A stretch of DNA of 64,000 nt from Haemonchus contortus (Eukaryota; Nematoda; Chromadorea; Rhabditida; Trichostrongylidae), in assembly GCA_000469685.2 (NCBI GenBank), contig LS997563.1:29529897-29593896 (forward strand). Reading direction: 5' to 3'. The position numbers were made by a program, and so were the translations under genes. This document shows positions 34,401-46,591 of the stretch, one piece after another. The notes beneath the pieces are model-generated. The model was given only the letters and a program-made list of their open reading frames with translations, made no database searches and was not told where the DNA came from. The number at the start of each line of letters is the position of its first letter. Within the stretch, counting starts at the first letter, position 1.

Positions 34401-35743
34401 ACATCGTCGGGTGAAAATGGTAGGGTATAACCGCGGTGACAAGCGGGATCATACTATATGGACAACTTTTGAAATCCTTTCTACTCTTCGAAATCAATGG
34501 CCTATCAACTCACACATTTTGGAAAAGCGCCAACACTAAATGCATCATCTGCCAAAAGCTTATAGATGCAGCCAATAGTGTCCAGATGACGTCCGGGAAG
34601 TAGTAAATCAGTGACAAACTGTTTAAGATCGACAAGATCTTGGGAAGTCACAAGTATCTGAATATGTTCATCGTAATAGCCACTGAAGCCAAAAACTTAA
34701 TAATGAGTACCTTGGAGACGTAGTCAGTGGGCTGCGCATAATACAAAACATAAGTGGCGTAGATTCCGAAAATTCGCTCCTAAAAACTGTAATTCTTCAA
34801 ATTTCAAGTTCAAGCTACGCTCTTATTTGAACGAACAAGATTATAACTTTTATACTGAACCGAAAACACTACAAAGAAACCTTACTGTCAAGGTCCTTTC
34901 AACTAATTCTCCAATTTTGGTCTCCTTCCTAGGCCTTGCACAGTCGAAAGCAGCTCTCAGAAAGCATTCCGCAAACTGAAATTCAACATTGAGGGACCTT
35001 AAAGTGAGTTATGCTCTTTTAAAAACCTCTAGCAAATCCGGAACGTTCAGCCGTCCAGCGTAGACATTGCACAGTTCAAAATCAACGGCGACTTCATGGA
35101 ATTTGACCAGCCTAAATTCCGATCAAAGCACGTTTTTCCTCATTCCATATATGAAGTTTAGGGTACAGCTTCTTTGGTGACGATGTAGTCGCTAAGGGGA
35201 TGGGGCACCACTCTTTTCTAACATTGAGCCCTAGACGCAGAGAAGGGGTGGTAACCGACTTTGCTCATGCTAGAAACGGCTCTTAGCCAAAGTATTATTG
35301 TTTTTACGGTAGCCTCAAAAGGGGAGGAACACCAGGTTGGGTGAGATGACTACCACGTGCAAAAAGCCGGGATAGGGTAAGAATTTAACAATGAATTGAT
35401 TCACCCACTTCTGTGCTCCTTTCCTCTCAAGGTATGGTAAAGAAAATATATATCGGCTAAGAAACCTTCCTAAGCACCAGTATGGCTTGTAAAGCCGGCT
35501 ACTCGTTTTCTGCGCTTTCGTGCTCAAGTTGAAAAAGGGCGGGGTTACCTCTCCTTCCTACTACATTTTCAACGTTTCTTGATTGAAAAAAGGGCTATCA
35601 GGTGTTGCGTGTATCGACTCATGTCCACTAACCTCAACGACAACTTACCGAACTGAGCGCTTCTCTTTGAACGCTTCTAACATCATGTCAACATCGCTAA
35701 GTATACCAGAATTAACGAGTGGTACGCTAATACCACCACGCAT
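31459..35743 (-). CDS. snpc-1: SNAPC1/SNAP43 homologue, snRNA-activating protein complex subunit
   Basis: SNAPc binds the proximal sequence element of snRNA genes in the nucleus for Pol II and Pol III transcription; nematodes also use SNPC proteins at piRNA genes. Fifteen minus-strand exons: 35743-35649, 35111-35027, 34975-34886, 34779-34711, 34657-34514, 34453-34322, 34267-34164, 34107-34041, 33642-33492, 33417-33294, 33227-33167, 33033-32979, 32858-32777, 31823-31762, 31529-31459. All phases agree, giving 463 residues. The N-terminal half matches SNAPC1 in order: MMLEAFKEKRSVR, FHEVAVDFELCNVYAGRLN, AECFLRAAFD, RIFGIYATYVLYYAQP, TSQDLVDLKQFV. The C-terminal half is Ser/Asp/Glu-rich with basic patches (PKRKRKPR, APKRAKG) that look like nuclear signals. 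An acceptor (tgtttcag) lies 11 nt before the ATG. Which of several nematode paralogues it matches is not decided. Confidence 0.85.
33879..34013 (+). repeat. Truncated tRNA-derived SINE in an intron of the SNAPC1 gene
   Basis: Matches the SINE head (ggcggttatgtagtagcaagtgg, cacacacgcatggtca, ggttcaaatcccgg) and the gcccaggccaacc block. It then jumps to the tail (gaaattgattaaggcccc, aagacttttccctta), so the middle is deleted. It lies between exons 8 and 9, opposite to the gene. Confidence 0.75.
35313..35430 (+). repeat. Dispersed hairpin repeat, copy 2
   Basis: Contains aggaacaccaggttgggtga, cgtgcaaaaagccgggatag and tcacccacttctgtgctcc in the order seen at 18455-18565 (minus) and 52893-53010. 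The ends are complementary. It lies in intron 1 of the SNAPC1 gene. Confidence 0.6.
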
Positions 35744-36875
35744 ACCTTTCAGACCTGAAACAACGATTGAAACATTCGAAGTGAAATTGACAGAAATGCT
35801 TGATTCCTGTACTCTATTCTCTGGGCAACTATCAACTTAAAACGACGATTCGTCAATGAATCTAACTGTTTAGAGATAGATGTAGATACCAACGAAACAT
35901 TGTTATCTTGGATGTACTTACTTACTGGAAAGCAGCGATAGGGGGTTTTGTGAATGATTTTAGACGGGAATGTGACTCAAAATGATTGTTTTCTAATCAC
36001 AACTACACTTTCGGCTCAGTAGAGGAAATCGTTATCAGACAGGACGAGTCCCAATACACACCAGTTCCAGCGAAAAATTCATAGCCTAAGGCAACCTTAA
36101 CCCATTAAACCAGTAAAAATAAACTATATTTTTCTCAGATGACTCAACGTCGAAGGTAAGTTGTGATTCAACTGGTATTTTTCGATACCGTGCATTAGAA
36201 GTATATAAAAAATCACTAGCATCCAGAATTTCAGCCAGATTAAATAGCTTTGAATGCAGTCAGCAAAAACTTGGAATTCGGAATTTAAACTCGGAATTTG
36301 GTCCAACTGCACTAATTGAACAAGTGAGCAAGGGTAAAACTGAGAACCGTTTTGCAAAATAGATAATGTGCTCATCAACAGTGATACACATAAAAATAGA
36401 TTGTGAAAAATATTCATTAGTGAAAAGATAATATCATCAAGATAAGTCAGATAAAGCAAGACCACGTAGTCAATTGATAGAAGCATACTCTAAAACCCAA
36501 TTTCTAGAAGACTGAACTCCTGCAATGATGGCAAAGGAAACGTTTATATTTTAGCAAAATGTACAGAAACGAAAGATGCGAAGAGCAACTAGATGTGAAT
36601 CACAAATAGAATATTCAAAATTTCGAAAAAGAATCTCAGCACCACATTTTTCAAAAGATTTTGAAGAAGAGCGAGTTGTGTTAATTTGAAAAGGGACAAA
36701 AATACGAGCAATCACAGAAATCGAAAAGGTTGCACGAGTGGCGCGAAAGGAAAGCTCTAAAAGTCAAATAACATCGGGGACGATGAATATTAACAACGGG
36801 AAAGTTATGGAACAAATCAAAAATACAATCAAGCAACGATCTAACCAAATAAAATAGCATATCAAACGACTATCG

Positions 36876-39800
36876 TTATTTAAAATTAGGATTTGTGAAA
36901 CCCGACTGTGCATTTCGCATAAACTGTAGTATATCTTTTTTGGTTATTATTCCGAGTACTTTTCCATTTTTCGTCACCAGTACCTGAAGAAAAGAATTAA
37001 TCGCCTCTGAAAAATTGGCTGAAGTACAATGTAAAAAGAAATTCCAAACAAATGCAATGAGTGGCCCATGCGCAATTGCAGATCAAGGTATGTCAGAAAT
37101 GAGCAGCGAGACCAGGGGATCATACCAGAGCTTAAGGCCACCGAGGCGCTCAACATGCCGGTTGAGTTTCGGTACCGGTGCAATTTACTAAGCAGTAAAT
37201 AATTAATGTTAACGCATTGGCTAAGAAGACAAAGAGCGAGGGAAAACGGCGATCTGAACGTCTCAAAGGCTTTCAATCCTGGACCAGGTCGCAGAGCACC
37301 AATCTCATGCAATCAGCCAAGGCCTTTTCCTTTCACATATTGCCCTACGGCAAGTACGCGTATAAAGGCTCTGTTTCACACTTTGGTTGTTGGCCGCTGA
37401 AGGTACCGGCCGACGCTCAGCGAGAAAAAACCGACAACTGTACGCTATAAACCCTTACAGAGTTGTAATTTATGCACACTGTAACAGCACCCGTGTACAA
37501 ATTTTTTCTAACTCACTTGCCGCAAACCAAGCTTTCTAAACATATCGATAACTGTTTCCATCGGCGTTTGATCAGTTACCGTCATGGGGGCCTGAAATGA
37601 GGCAGTAAATGTAATGAATGTTACACAAGAGTAGACAAAGTAACATATAACTACAAAGAACATACGAGATCTATTATTTTCCTTAGTCTGAGTGGAGCAG
37701 GACCTCCCGCTGTTGATTCAGGAACTTGGTTAGAAAAGTAAGCCAAAGAATCTGTTACAACATATGGTTGAGTTTTTCGTGCTGCATGCAAAGCAAGTTG
37801 TAGGTCGCGTCTGAATCATTAAGAACTCAGATCACTAAAAAAGAATATTCGTCTCATCTACAGTGACGGATCGTCGTAAAACGATATTCCAAATCTGGTG
37901 AGAACTGAAACTTACCGAGTAACGAATCCAACCAAGTACATACTATTTGTAGATACAACAACAGGGAATCCGTTGAAGTTAGTTTCTCGTAACAGTTGCT
38001 CAATGTCACCGACAGACATTCCATCCTGGAAAAGATTGCAAAGTATGAGAAGAACATTGGTGCCACATTGTAAGGATCAGAAAAGACTAAAGCTAGGCTA
38101 CCTGAACTATCACAGCCAGATCATTTCGTTCGTGTTGGTTTTCCGGCGCAATACTTGAAGGCGCAACAGCTGGACTTGGACGCATCACCTGAACACCGAG
38201 GTATATTTCACAGTAGAAATCATTTTATCGCACAGCAAATTGAAGCTCTGCAAAATAAATACTTCCGAGACCAAACAAACCTGTATAGCGATAGTTGAGT
38301 AAGGATATTCTTCCTTGTTATCCAAGAATGGATAACCATTCAGCTCAATGTGGGCATCGTAAATTCCCTGGAAGAGCCGAAATAAATGAACGCCAGGAAA
38401 CAGTGAAGGTGTAGGAAAAAAGTTTGTCAAGAGAAAAAACTTCTGGATCGATCATGAAAAAAGTGTGGTCATTACAAAAAAGGGCACTAACGGTTTTGCA
38501 AATTGCATCTCCAATCCACTTTGAGAACATCGTAGCAACCATCGTAGGTACGATAAATTCCAAACTGCCTGTCAACTCGAACATGATAACCACAAGTGAA
38601 ACAGTCATTCTGGAAGAAAATGACGGTGGGACTCCAGCTGAACCTTGAATTTAGTGAAAAATGTGAAAAAGAATACATGCTAACCTGGTAACGCCACCCA
38701 ACACCGCAGCAGCACCCACCATGGCGTACAAGCCAGGCATAACGCAGTCCTTCCCAATTTGACAAGACCAATAGGAAGAATGCCCACCTTGAGTCTATAA
38801 AAGAAACAGAAAATGAAATTGGCAAAAAAAACGTGTTCAGCTCCTGTACCGTTTTTAAACATGCTCCTAATAAGTGTAACGTTACCTGAAAGCTTTGGAA
38901 TATGCCTTCCATGCTCATTCCCACAAGTCGTCCAGCAATAGCACCCATTGCAATTGAAGGTACAAACAAGCCGCACGGGACCTGAAGAACAGAACAGCTT
39001 TTCAAATCATAATCTGTTAAAGCTTCATTCACTTGACTTACTTTTATGCCGAATGTGAAAATCGTGAAAATGAACTTGAAAATAAGCGCCATTATTAATT
39101 GCCAAAAAGCACTCTACAAAAACAATAATTATGACCACTGAAGAAGAAATCATAAACAGAAAATGAAAATCTCACTTGAACTCCACTTCCAAATACACCG
39201 GTGTGATAATTGTCATCAACTTTATTAGATGTAAAGGTTTTGTTCTGGTAATCACAAAGATTCAACATATAATCCTCGGGACCACATCTGTCGAAAAGCT
39301 GCAAAGAACCTTTTCTCTGTAAAACAAGAGCAGAAGCATAGAAGCAATTCAAAGCAATACGAAAGCATTGTTCATCGAAAAAAGACACCACTGGAGCGAG
39401 ATTCTATTGCTATTATCTTCGTCACAACCTGACAACACCAGTGTTCCTGAACTGTGAGATGAGTTCACACTGAACTAATTTGTGGTGGTGACAAGGCATA
39501 CACAGGGATCGAAATCACCGCTGAGCGGCGAGGATATAACAGAAACACCTCTACAAGCTGGTTTCTCTGGAATGACCCGCATTCATCTCATATTCTGAAT
39601 AGAAGCTGGCTGCGAGGTACATACCAATAAAATCAGGCCACAAAAGCCCCATTCTTTTTCTTCCTTACGTATTTCTAAGACACCGATATGATAATTGTTC
39701 TCCAATGCGGCAATGTGGGACAAGGACCGCAGAGATTGCAGATAAATGAAAGTTACAGATAGCAACGTAAGAACTTATTCTCATTCAATACTTCAGATCC

Positions 39801-42187
39801 ATGAAGCGAAAACTTTCACAAACCTGCTTTATCATGCTCGAAGCACTCTTCCTCATGTAAGGATTGAAGTATGAGATGGCGGCAGTCAGAAAAGTCACAA
39901 CAATGACTTCGTAAATCGGATTACCACCAAGAGTTTTCGACGTTTTACGGAAGCGAGACCACCTCAAAATGAAATTCAATAAGAAAACGCGATGACCTTG
40001 TCAAATAAAAACATGAAGACATTTTTTTGTAAAACGATTATAGCAACCAAATGAAATTGCCTACCTTATATTACCGAAAATGAATAGACTTCCGAGTATA
40101 CCTCCAAAAAGACCTAAGCCTGCGAAAGGAATCAGTTCAACGAATGTCCATTTCATCATATAATCCACATGGAACAGCGATGTCTGGAAAGAGAAAGGTG
40201 TATCAGGCACAAGAAGCTTTCCGAGTTCATAAACAGGAATCATCAAATTATTACTGAAAGAGGAACTTGTTGAACTCGCATAAAACCATACCTGGTCACT
40301 GCCAAAGGGATTTACGATTCGCAGAATAATTCCGGCCACGAGTGCGCAAAAGAATGATCGCCACATTGTCTTCAGTGGAAAATAGTACGACGCCTCTTCC
40401 AAACTACAAATAGCATTCCAAATGAATAAAGCCTGAACCGAATAAGATCGAATCTTACCTGAACAACACGCCACCAATTGGAGCGCCGAACGCGACGCTG
40501 ACACCAGCTGCAGCAGATGCACTGAGGATCTCTCTTTTCTTGGCCTCATTCATCCCGTATTTGGGGAACAGATAAGAAAAGATGTTGCCAATACAACATG
40601 CCAAATGAACCATAGGACCTTCTTTTCCCAGCGATAGGCCTAGAAGTAGGATAACATAATTTACCCTCTACCAAAAGAGCGCAAAAAATTATAAAGTACG
40701 TACCTGAAGCCGAGGCTAGAATCAGTCCTACAGATTTTATGATGAATGTCCACTTCCCCAGATAACCACGGATGATGAAGCCTGATAGAATGCACTTGAT
40801 CTCCGGTATACCGGAACCGCAGGCATACGGTGCGAACACCTGGAATTTTCCTTCACATAAATGCTTCTTAACACCAACTAAACTTAATACCTTCACGAAA
40901 ACGACCGCCAACGTAGCCATAAGGACAGCCCAACCAACATAAAACAAAAATTCGAGTAGGTAAAAAAATGGATTTTTGCCGTAATAATTGAGCATCTCTG
41001 GCCACGCCAACCAGGCACCGCAGTCGGAATCCTTGAAACATTTCGACTTGTCTTTTAAGCTTCATACGGAAAGATATTCAAAAAGAAAACTGACTTTATA
41101 CACTGTATCATTTGAGGACCAACAACAGTGTTCCCGATCCAACCAAAATCGACCTGCGCAAACACCATCCTGAGATTTAAATCCCATAAGCAGCAAATCC
41201 GTAAAGAAGAAAAAAGAGGCCGAACAGGATCCCAAACCTTCAGATCACTCATCCATCGAGCGCCTATATCGATTACACCTGCTGTAGCTCCAGCGGCAAG
41301 ACCTACCTAAACGGATGTGAAATACTTACTAACAAGATAAGAAACGAGGTGAACTTGAACTGTTTCAATCATCAATCAGAGAGGAATAAAAAAAGAGATT
41401 CGAAAAGAATCAAGATTACCATTAATACGCAAATCCATCCCGCTCCAGCATCCCATGCACTTTGTATGATACCCCATGGAAAATCCGCTCTGAAACCGAA
41501 AGTTACGATAGCATTTTACCTTGAGGAGGAGCCTCTGTAAATATTACCGTAGACTTGCTTCATTCTTTAGAGGCTTTTTTTGACGCTTCCAAAAGAAGAA
41601 AAAGCTGTTCAACTATAGGTAACCTAACGGCAAAATTAGCGCAACCAACAAACCTTTTCCCTACAATCAGTTTATGTCGTAAACGATCCCTTGCAAGATC
41701 TCGTTGCCAATCTATCGTGTGGAAATCACCATATTTGCTAAAAGCCATGTTGCAGTAAGGGGAAACACATAGTAAGAGGTGGATCGTCCTACCTGAATAG
41801 TGGGGGAGAGTTGTCCATAGCAAAATCTTCATCTTCTCGGTCCTGAGAGTGCCCTGCAGAATTGAACGATGCATAACCACCTGGAGGAATAATAACGTTG
41901 AATAAAACAACAGCCACGCAATATAAAGAGCGTTTAACATGACCCGTTCACTTTTATTAAAAGCGCGTTAGCTTTCTAAATATACAGATACGCCTTTCCT
42001 TGGTAGGCATATCTATATAACTATATTTGGGAACCAGACTGAAAAATTAAAACTTCATAGGTCCAAGTAAGCAATGTGATTTTTTGAACTGAAAAGTAGA
42101 AATACCTCCACTTGCGTCAACATGAACGAGTGCTGGTTCATTAATCTCGACATCATCAAGGGAAATTTCCCTGTTGCGATGTTCCAT
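36876..42187 (-). CDS. clh-5: ClC-3/4/5-type chloride/proton exchanger
   Basis: Endosomal/lysosomal 2Cl-/H+ exchanger that supports vesicle acidification. Twenty-three minus-strand exons: 42187-42106, 41880-41793, 41737-41654, 41489-41420, 41306-41238, 41169-41095, 41046-40891, 40839-40704, 40639-40459, 40403-40292, 40183-40065, 39962-39824, 39298-39176, 39113-39042, 38981-38886, 38794-38685, 38609-38492, 38367-38281, 38188-38102, 38025-37916, 37810-37666, 37591-37517, 36983-36876. All phases agree, giving 813 residues, typical for the subclass. It shows DFHTIDW (N-terminal signature), GSGIPEIK (about 216-223), GKEGP with gating Glu260, FSLEE with the proton Glu (about 316), and GLFVPS. Two CBS domains fill the C-terminal cytosolic region (last five exons). 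The proton Glu argues for exchanger rather than channel. An in-frame upstream exon (42384-42291) may give a longer N-terminus. Exon 7's acceptor is the weakest call. Confidence 0.93.
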
Positions 42188-42290
42188 CTTAAACAATTTT
42201 TTCCAGGGTGAAGTCTGTGTGAACTTGAATGAGAGTTGATCAGAACAAACTTCATGCATTTGAGAATCAAAGAAGGAATGAAAACGTTAC

Positions 42291-42384
42291 CTGAAATCCT
42301 CGGCGACTCGAGACAGCGGAGTAAACCGTTCGTGTGGGCGATGCTATAAGCGACTCCGACTCCGGTTCCTCCTGCAAGGTGATT
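42291..42384 (-). CDS. Candidate alternative 5' exon of the ClC exchanger
   Basis: Acceptor (ggcattctacag) and donor (TTTCAG then gtaacg) flank an open frame rich in Glu and Ser (LQEEPESESLIASPTR). It joins in phase 0 to an acceptor at about 42211 (ctcattcaag) and then reads in frame through the ATG at 42187. The first exon carrying its start codon is not found, so this is a possible longer isoform. Confidence 0.45.
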
Positions 42385-43705
42385 CTGTAGAATGCCAGAA
42401 TCAGTCAGCAATCATTAGGCAAATTTTGTATAAGTAAAATACGATTTGAGGCACTGAAAAATTACGCAATGACTCGTGGCGTACAAGTGAATAAATCGCC
42501 GAGTATGAATAGCCAGTCAAACAACTACACAAAAATTTTAAAGGTTTTTGAAGATAATGAACTGATTAAGGACAGCCAACTGATCTCACCTACAGAGGGA
42601 CGAGAACTTTTTTAATTGGGGATAATATCAAAAAACTCAAAAAGAAGAGTCAGCGCTGTGAAAGGAAAAAAGCAGGAAGGAAGCAGAACTACTGACAGAA
42701 TATGCTGTCCCAATTTGAAAAAAGTTTAAAACAGTACATTGTTTATGGTGCAGATCCCCACATTTTTAAAAACAACTCGATGAGTACGGCAATTCTACAT
42801 TTACTTTGCTCATAGTGAATAATACCTTGACCACGACTAAACGCGTGTAACATTATTCAGTAAACACTTCACCGAGTACACCTACAAATTCTGAGAAGAA
42901 AAAACCCGACACAACCCTAACAATACGATGATTTCGTACTTTCTGCCAGATTCGAAAGAAAAAGAAGCCGATTAGAAGGAAACACCGATTGAATAACAAT
43001 ACGATGTGAAATCGGAAATATTACAAGGAAAACGCCCTGCTCAATAAAATATAATGGCATTAGCTGTTGTTTGGCAAGACATAAACTGTATCGCACGACG
43101 ACGTCCCTCATCAAACAAACAATGTCACACTTGTAATTTGTCCTTATTGATTTGGATACAGCACAGCAAGTCTGAGGGGTGTTATAGCTTTATTGCTTGC
43201 TCTACTATTGAGGGCACACGTGACCGAATATTTCACTTCTATGAATGCCGATACACGAAACATTTGCTACAAAGTGCAATAGAGCACCATTTATCTAGTC
43301 TTCAGCTTCTTCCTGACCTCAAATTGCTTCATCTCGCGATATTAATCAGGCTATTTGTTGCATTCGAATCGTTCACCCCTTTTCTTGATAAACGCCGCCT
43401 TTGCGGACGTCGTCGTGGACGGAGAAGGGCACACCGGTTTTGCATACAATCCTGCGATGATATGCCGAAATTGGCGCAAGGTACGGTGTTTGGAGAATTT
43501 ATCACTACGCTCCCGCGCGGCTAAAAGGTACAAAAGGAGTGCAGAATATTTCTGCAAATTTTCAAATAACAGGCGGTAAGAGTGGTAGAGTTTACAGTAG
43601 ATACCGTGAGCATAAACTGCATGAACAGCGCAATGACCAAGCATAAACTTCACTTATTGAGACGTAATCTGGTTTTGTTGAGATCTATTTCCTTTTGCTG
43701 AAATC
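42385..43705. other. Upstream region of the ClC gene, no supported gene
   Basis: AT-rich. The 156-codon plus-strand frame at 43054-43524 overlaps equally open frames on both strands at 43351-43653 and has no recognised domain; it is not called. Confidence 0.4.
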
Positions 43706-43718
43706 TATTTCCATAAAC

Positions 43719-43990
43719 GGGCGGAGGTGGTGTAGGGGCAAGTGGCGCACTATATATCACACGCACGGTCAGGGGTTCGAATCCCGGATCGATGCCCGCC
43801 TAGGCCAACCAAGCCTTCCATCCCTCCGGGGTCGGCTAAAAGCATTGACTTGTACATCGGCTGGCCCCGCAAGTCGTTGTATAGGCCACATAAGCACTCA
43901 TTACGCCACTACGATTCTGAATGGAAGTCGAGTGCGGGGCGCATCCCTCAGACGGGATTGAATAACGCCAAAAACTTTACTTTATCCTTT
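43719..43990 (+). mobile_element. tRNA-derived SINE with 13-bp target duplication (reference copy)
   Basis: It carries a perfect Pol III box A (tggtgtagggg, 43728-43738) and box B (ggttcgaatcc, 43774-43784) in a tRNA-like head whose ends pair over ggcgg/ccgcc. An unrelated body and a T-rich tail (ttatccttt) follow. Both sides have the same 13 bp, tatttccataaac (43706-43718 and 43991-44003). Length is 272 bp. The duplication shows LINE-type retroposition. Further copies are at 6835, 30885, 33879, 47940, 51175 and 52530. Confidence 0.88.
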
Positions 43991-44003
43991 TATTTCCATA
44001 AAC

Positions 44004-46579
44004 AATTCCACACGATTAACCTCTTAACATAAGGTAGAGAAGAAGCACACCAGTACAAAACAGAAACTGATGGAATTACATTGACATTCACTTCCTGCGA
44101 AACTGTTACTTTTTACTGAACTCACAATTCAACTTCTTATTTTGCTTTACTAGCTTCACCGACAGTACAGCTGGCCATCCTCCCCGCCTTTTTCCATATA
44201 TAATACTTTTCTATACATCCTATTGCCTCGTTTTCTTTCATTCCTTTCATTTTCGCAATGTGAGGAAGGAATGATTTCATTCAGACAGCATGAAAAACCA
44301 AATGGTTTTGTAGGTTATATAACAGGGCGATAATAAAAAGAAATTTTCAAACTAACCTCTCCTAGAAGCTTTCGCATCCAATTTCTCACTTTGCGTTTGA
44401 TGTTATTCTATATTAGAAATCAGTTAGGCCCAAAATCTAAAATATCACCACTGTTCAGACAGAAAAGAAGAAGGAATTCATTTATGACGTTGTTTAAAGG
44501 CACATTCCACAACAACGGGATATGGTCTTGATCGGCCTCTATGAATTTACAGAGAATTAAGTAATGCTCCCCATCCTGCCCTGTTTAGCGTTCCTGGTGT
44601 GATCCTCAATAGAATCGACTTCAAGTATTCAACGCCATCTGGTAGCCCCAGACACTATGTGTGAAAAAAGGCTGCAAACCAAGCCTCTGATTGCCAAGTG
44701 CTCAGTTTTGAGGTGCGGCATTGTCGTATCCTTTATAGTTGCGGGTTTTCCTCAACTTTTTCAGTTAGAGGGACAGCTCACCCGGTTGGTTGCGGAATGA
44801 GCTTTTAAAACAAAGGATGAGAAAACGGCACACTTAATCAAAAATCAATCACGAAAGGTTCAGAATTTACATAAAACGCGATAATCGCATTCAGGCTTCA
44901 CATTAAAAAAGCACCAAAACAAAAAGAGCTAGTAAAAAGTTAGCTTTGAAAGATAGAGGTTAGACAAGGTCCGACAAGCATTGCTGTAAGGCTCTAGGAT
45001 AACTTGAGGGAAGGCGAGAACCTCCCCAACAGCATTCTAGGCTTGGTAAAGGAGCGGAACTTTTGAGTATCAATTTTACTATGGAGCGAGGGAAACTGAA
45101 ACGATTAATGATGTTAGCTTCAAACAACTGGTTAGAGCAGATTAGAAATCTGCAATCTGCGAAGTTTTGTTTCGCCTTCATATCTGTATCGTATCGTTTC
45201 TAAACTGCTGATGTGCCATCCTCCTCACTGGACCTGCTGCGCATTTGTCGGTCTTTCAGAAGTACTGCATAGTGTTGGGTAAAGTTAAAGTCTACAATCT
45301 TCAGTCACCAAATGTCTGGAGAATCAAGTAATCCCCGAGGAAGGCGCTGACGACTAGGAAGGTTTTACTACGAATTCAATTGCGGATTGAGTTGCCCGCT
45401 GCTTCTATTTTCTTATCACAGCTTCTATTTGCAGTTTAATAGAATCAACGACAGCAAACTGAGGCGCGAAGCAAGTGGTTCACGTTGTACTGATAAAGAT
45501 ACATAGCGACCCTAACCGTACATTTTAGAGCATGAGAAAAGAATGGATTTGAACAAATTCAACAGCTTCACAAGTATAGGAGAATAGATTTAAACTAGTT
45601 CAATAGCTTCATAAGTGATGTCTAGAGTGAGTAAGGTACTCTTTATCAAAATCTTCCCTCTAATGTGATCGACATGGCTCCTAGAACAAAAAATGGGCAA
45701 GATCACATCTACAGCGCTCAGTTTACTACAGATTTATTACTATATTCATTTGGGCCAACAGTTAGAAAGGCAAAAAGGGGCATAGCGAATCGATGTACAG
45801 AATGCGTACATGACGTGTAGCAAGTTTTATGCACTTGCGCTGACGAACGTGCAATTATTCATACCGGCCTATCATGCGTTCCCCCTCAACGAAAACTATA
45901 GCACAGAGCCCTTGATTCTTAGATTCGAAGTATAACATAAAAATGAGCATTCGGGATTGAATTAAAAATGAATTAAAACCAGAAAACGATAATAAAAGAG
46001 CTGGTCAAAAGACATTAATTTCAATTCTGTGCGGAAAGTTATAACCCGTTGTTCAGTGAGCATTGTGAATAGCAATAAAAAACAATGATAAAGGGATTAG
46101 TAATAATAAAAATGGTAAATAGAACACGTAGTTGCTAATGTGCTGAAACTGTGGCCATCACCTGTTCAAAGTCGACGACTGATCATTGGGATATGAGAGG
46201 GTACAGACGTGAAATTAAATTGATGATGATGGCGCAATCGTGGTGAGTCGCGGCGTACGAACTGCGCCGCAGGATCTTGGAGGGAAAATAAATAATTGAA
46301 ATTTGTTGGAGCAGGGTTTAACTGAACCGAGTTTGCCCAGTTTGTTGTGAAGATCCTGCCACAGTGCTGGATCGATCATATCAAATCGGTATGTGCTGCC
46401 TTTGACATAGTTCGGGATGGTTATTTAGAAGGAGGACGAGAAATGAATGATGAAGAAAGTGTGTGGGGTAGTCGTTCATTAATCACTTTCGTGAAATTGT
46501 CGATTTGTATTGGATTCGCCTGATCTTACAATCTTATTAATGGGGCCTTTTCGTGAATCCATTGATTTGCCTGTTGCAG
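44004..46579. other. Intergenic stretch, no gene seen
   Basis: No exon chain or element end was recognised. Near 46253-46280 the segment cggcgtacgaactgcgccgcaggatc resembles 53641-53670 upstream of vha-4. Confidence 0.4.
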
Positions 46580-46591
46580 TGGTTTTTGTTA

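Noticed and set aside
38487..39092. 201-codon continuous minus-strand frame
   Set aside because: It reads through introns of the ClC gene; the spliced exons 14-17 explain the conserved pieces.
43054..43524. 156-codon plus-strand open frame
   Set aside because: Overlaps comparable open frames on both strands (43351-43653); no family recognised. More likely repeat-derived.
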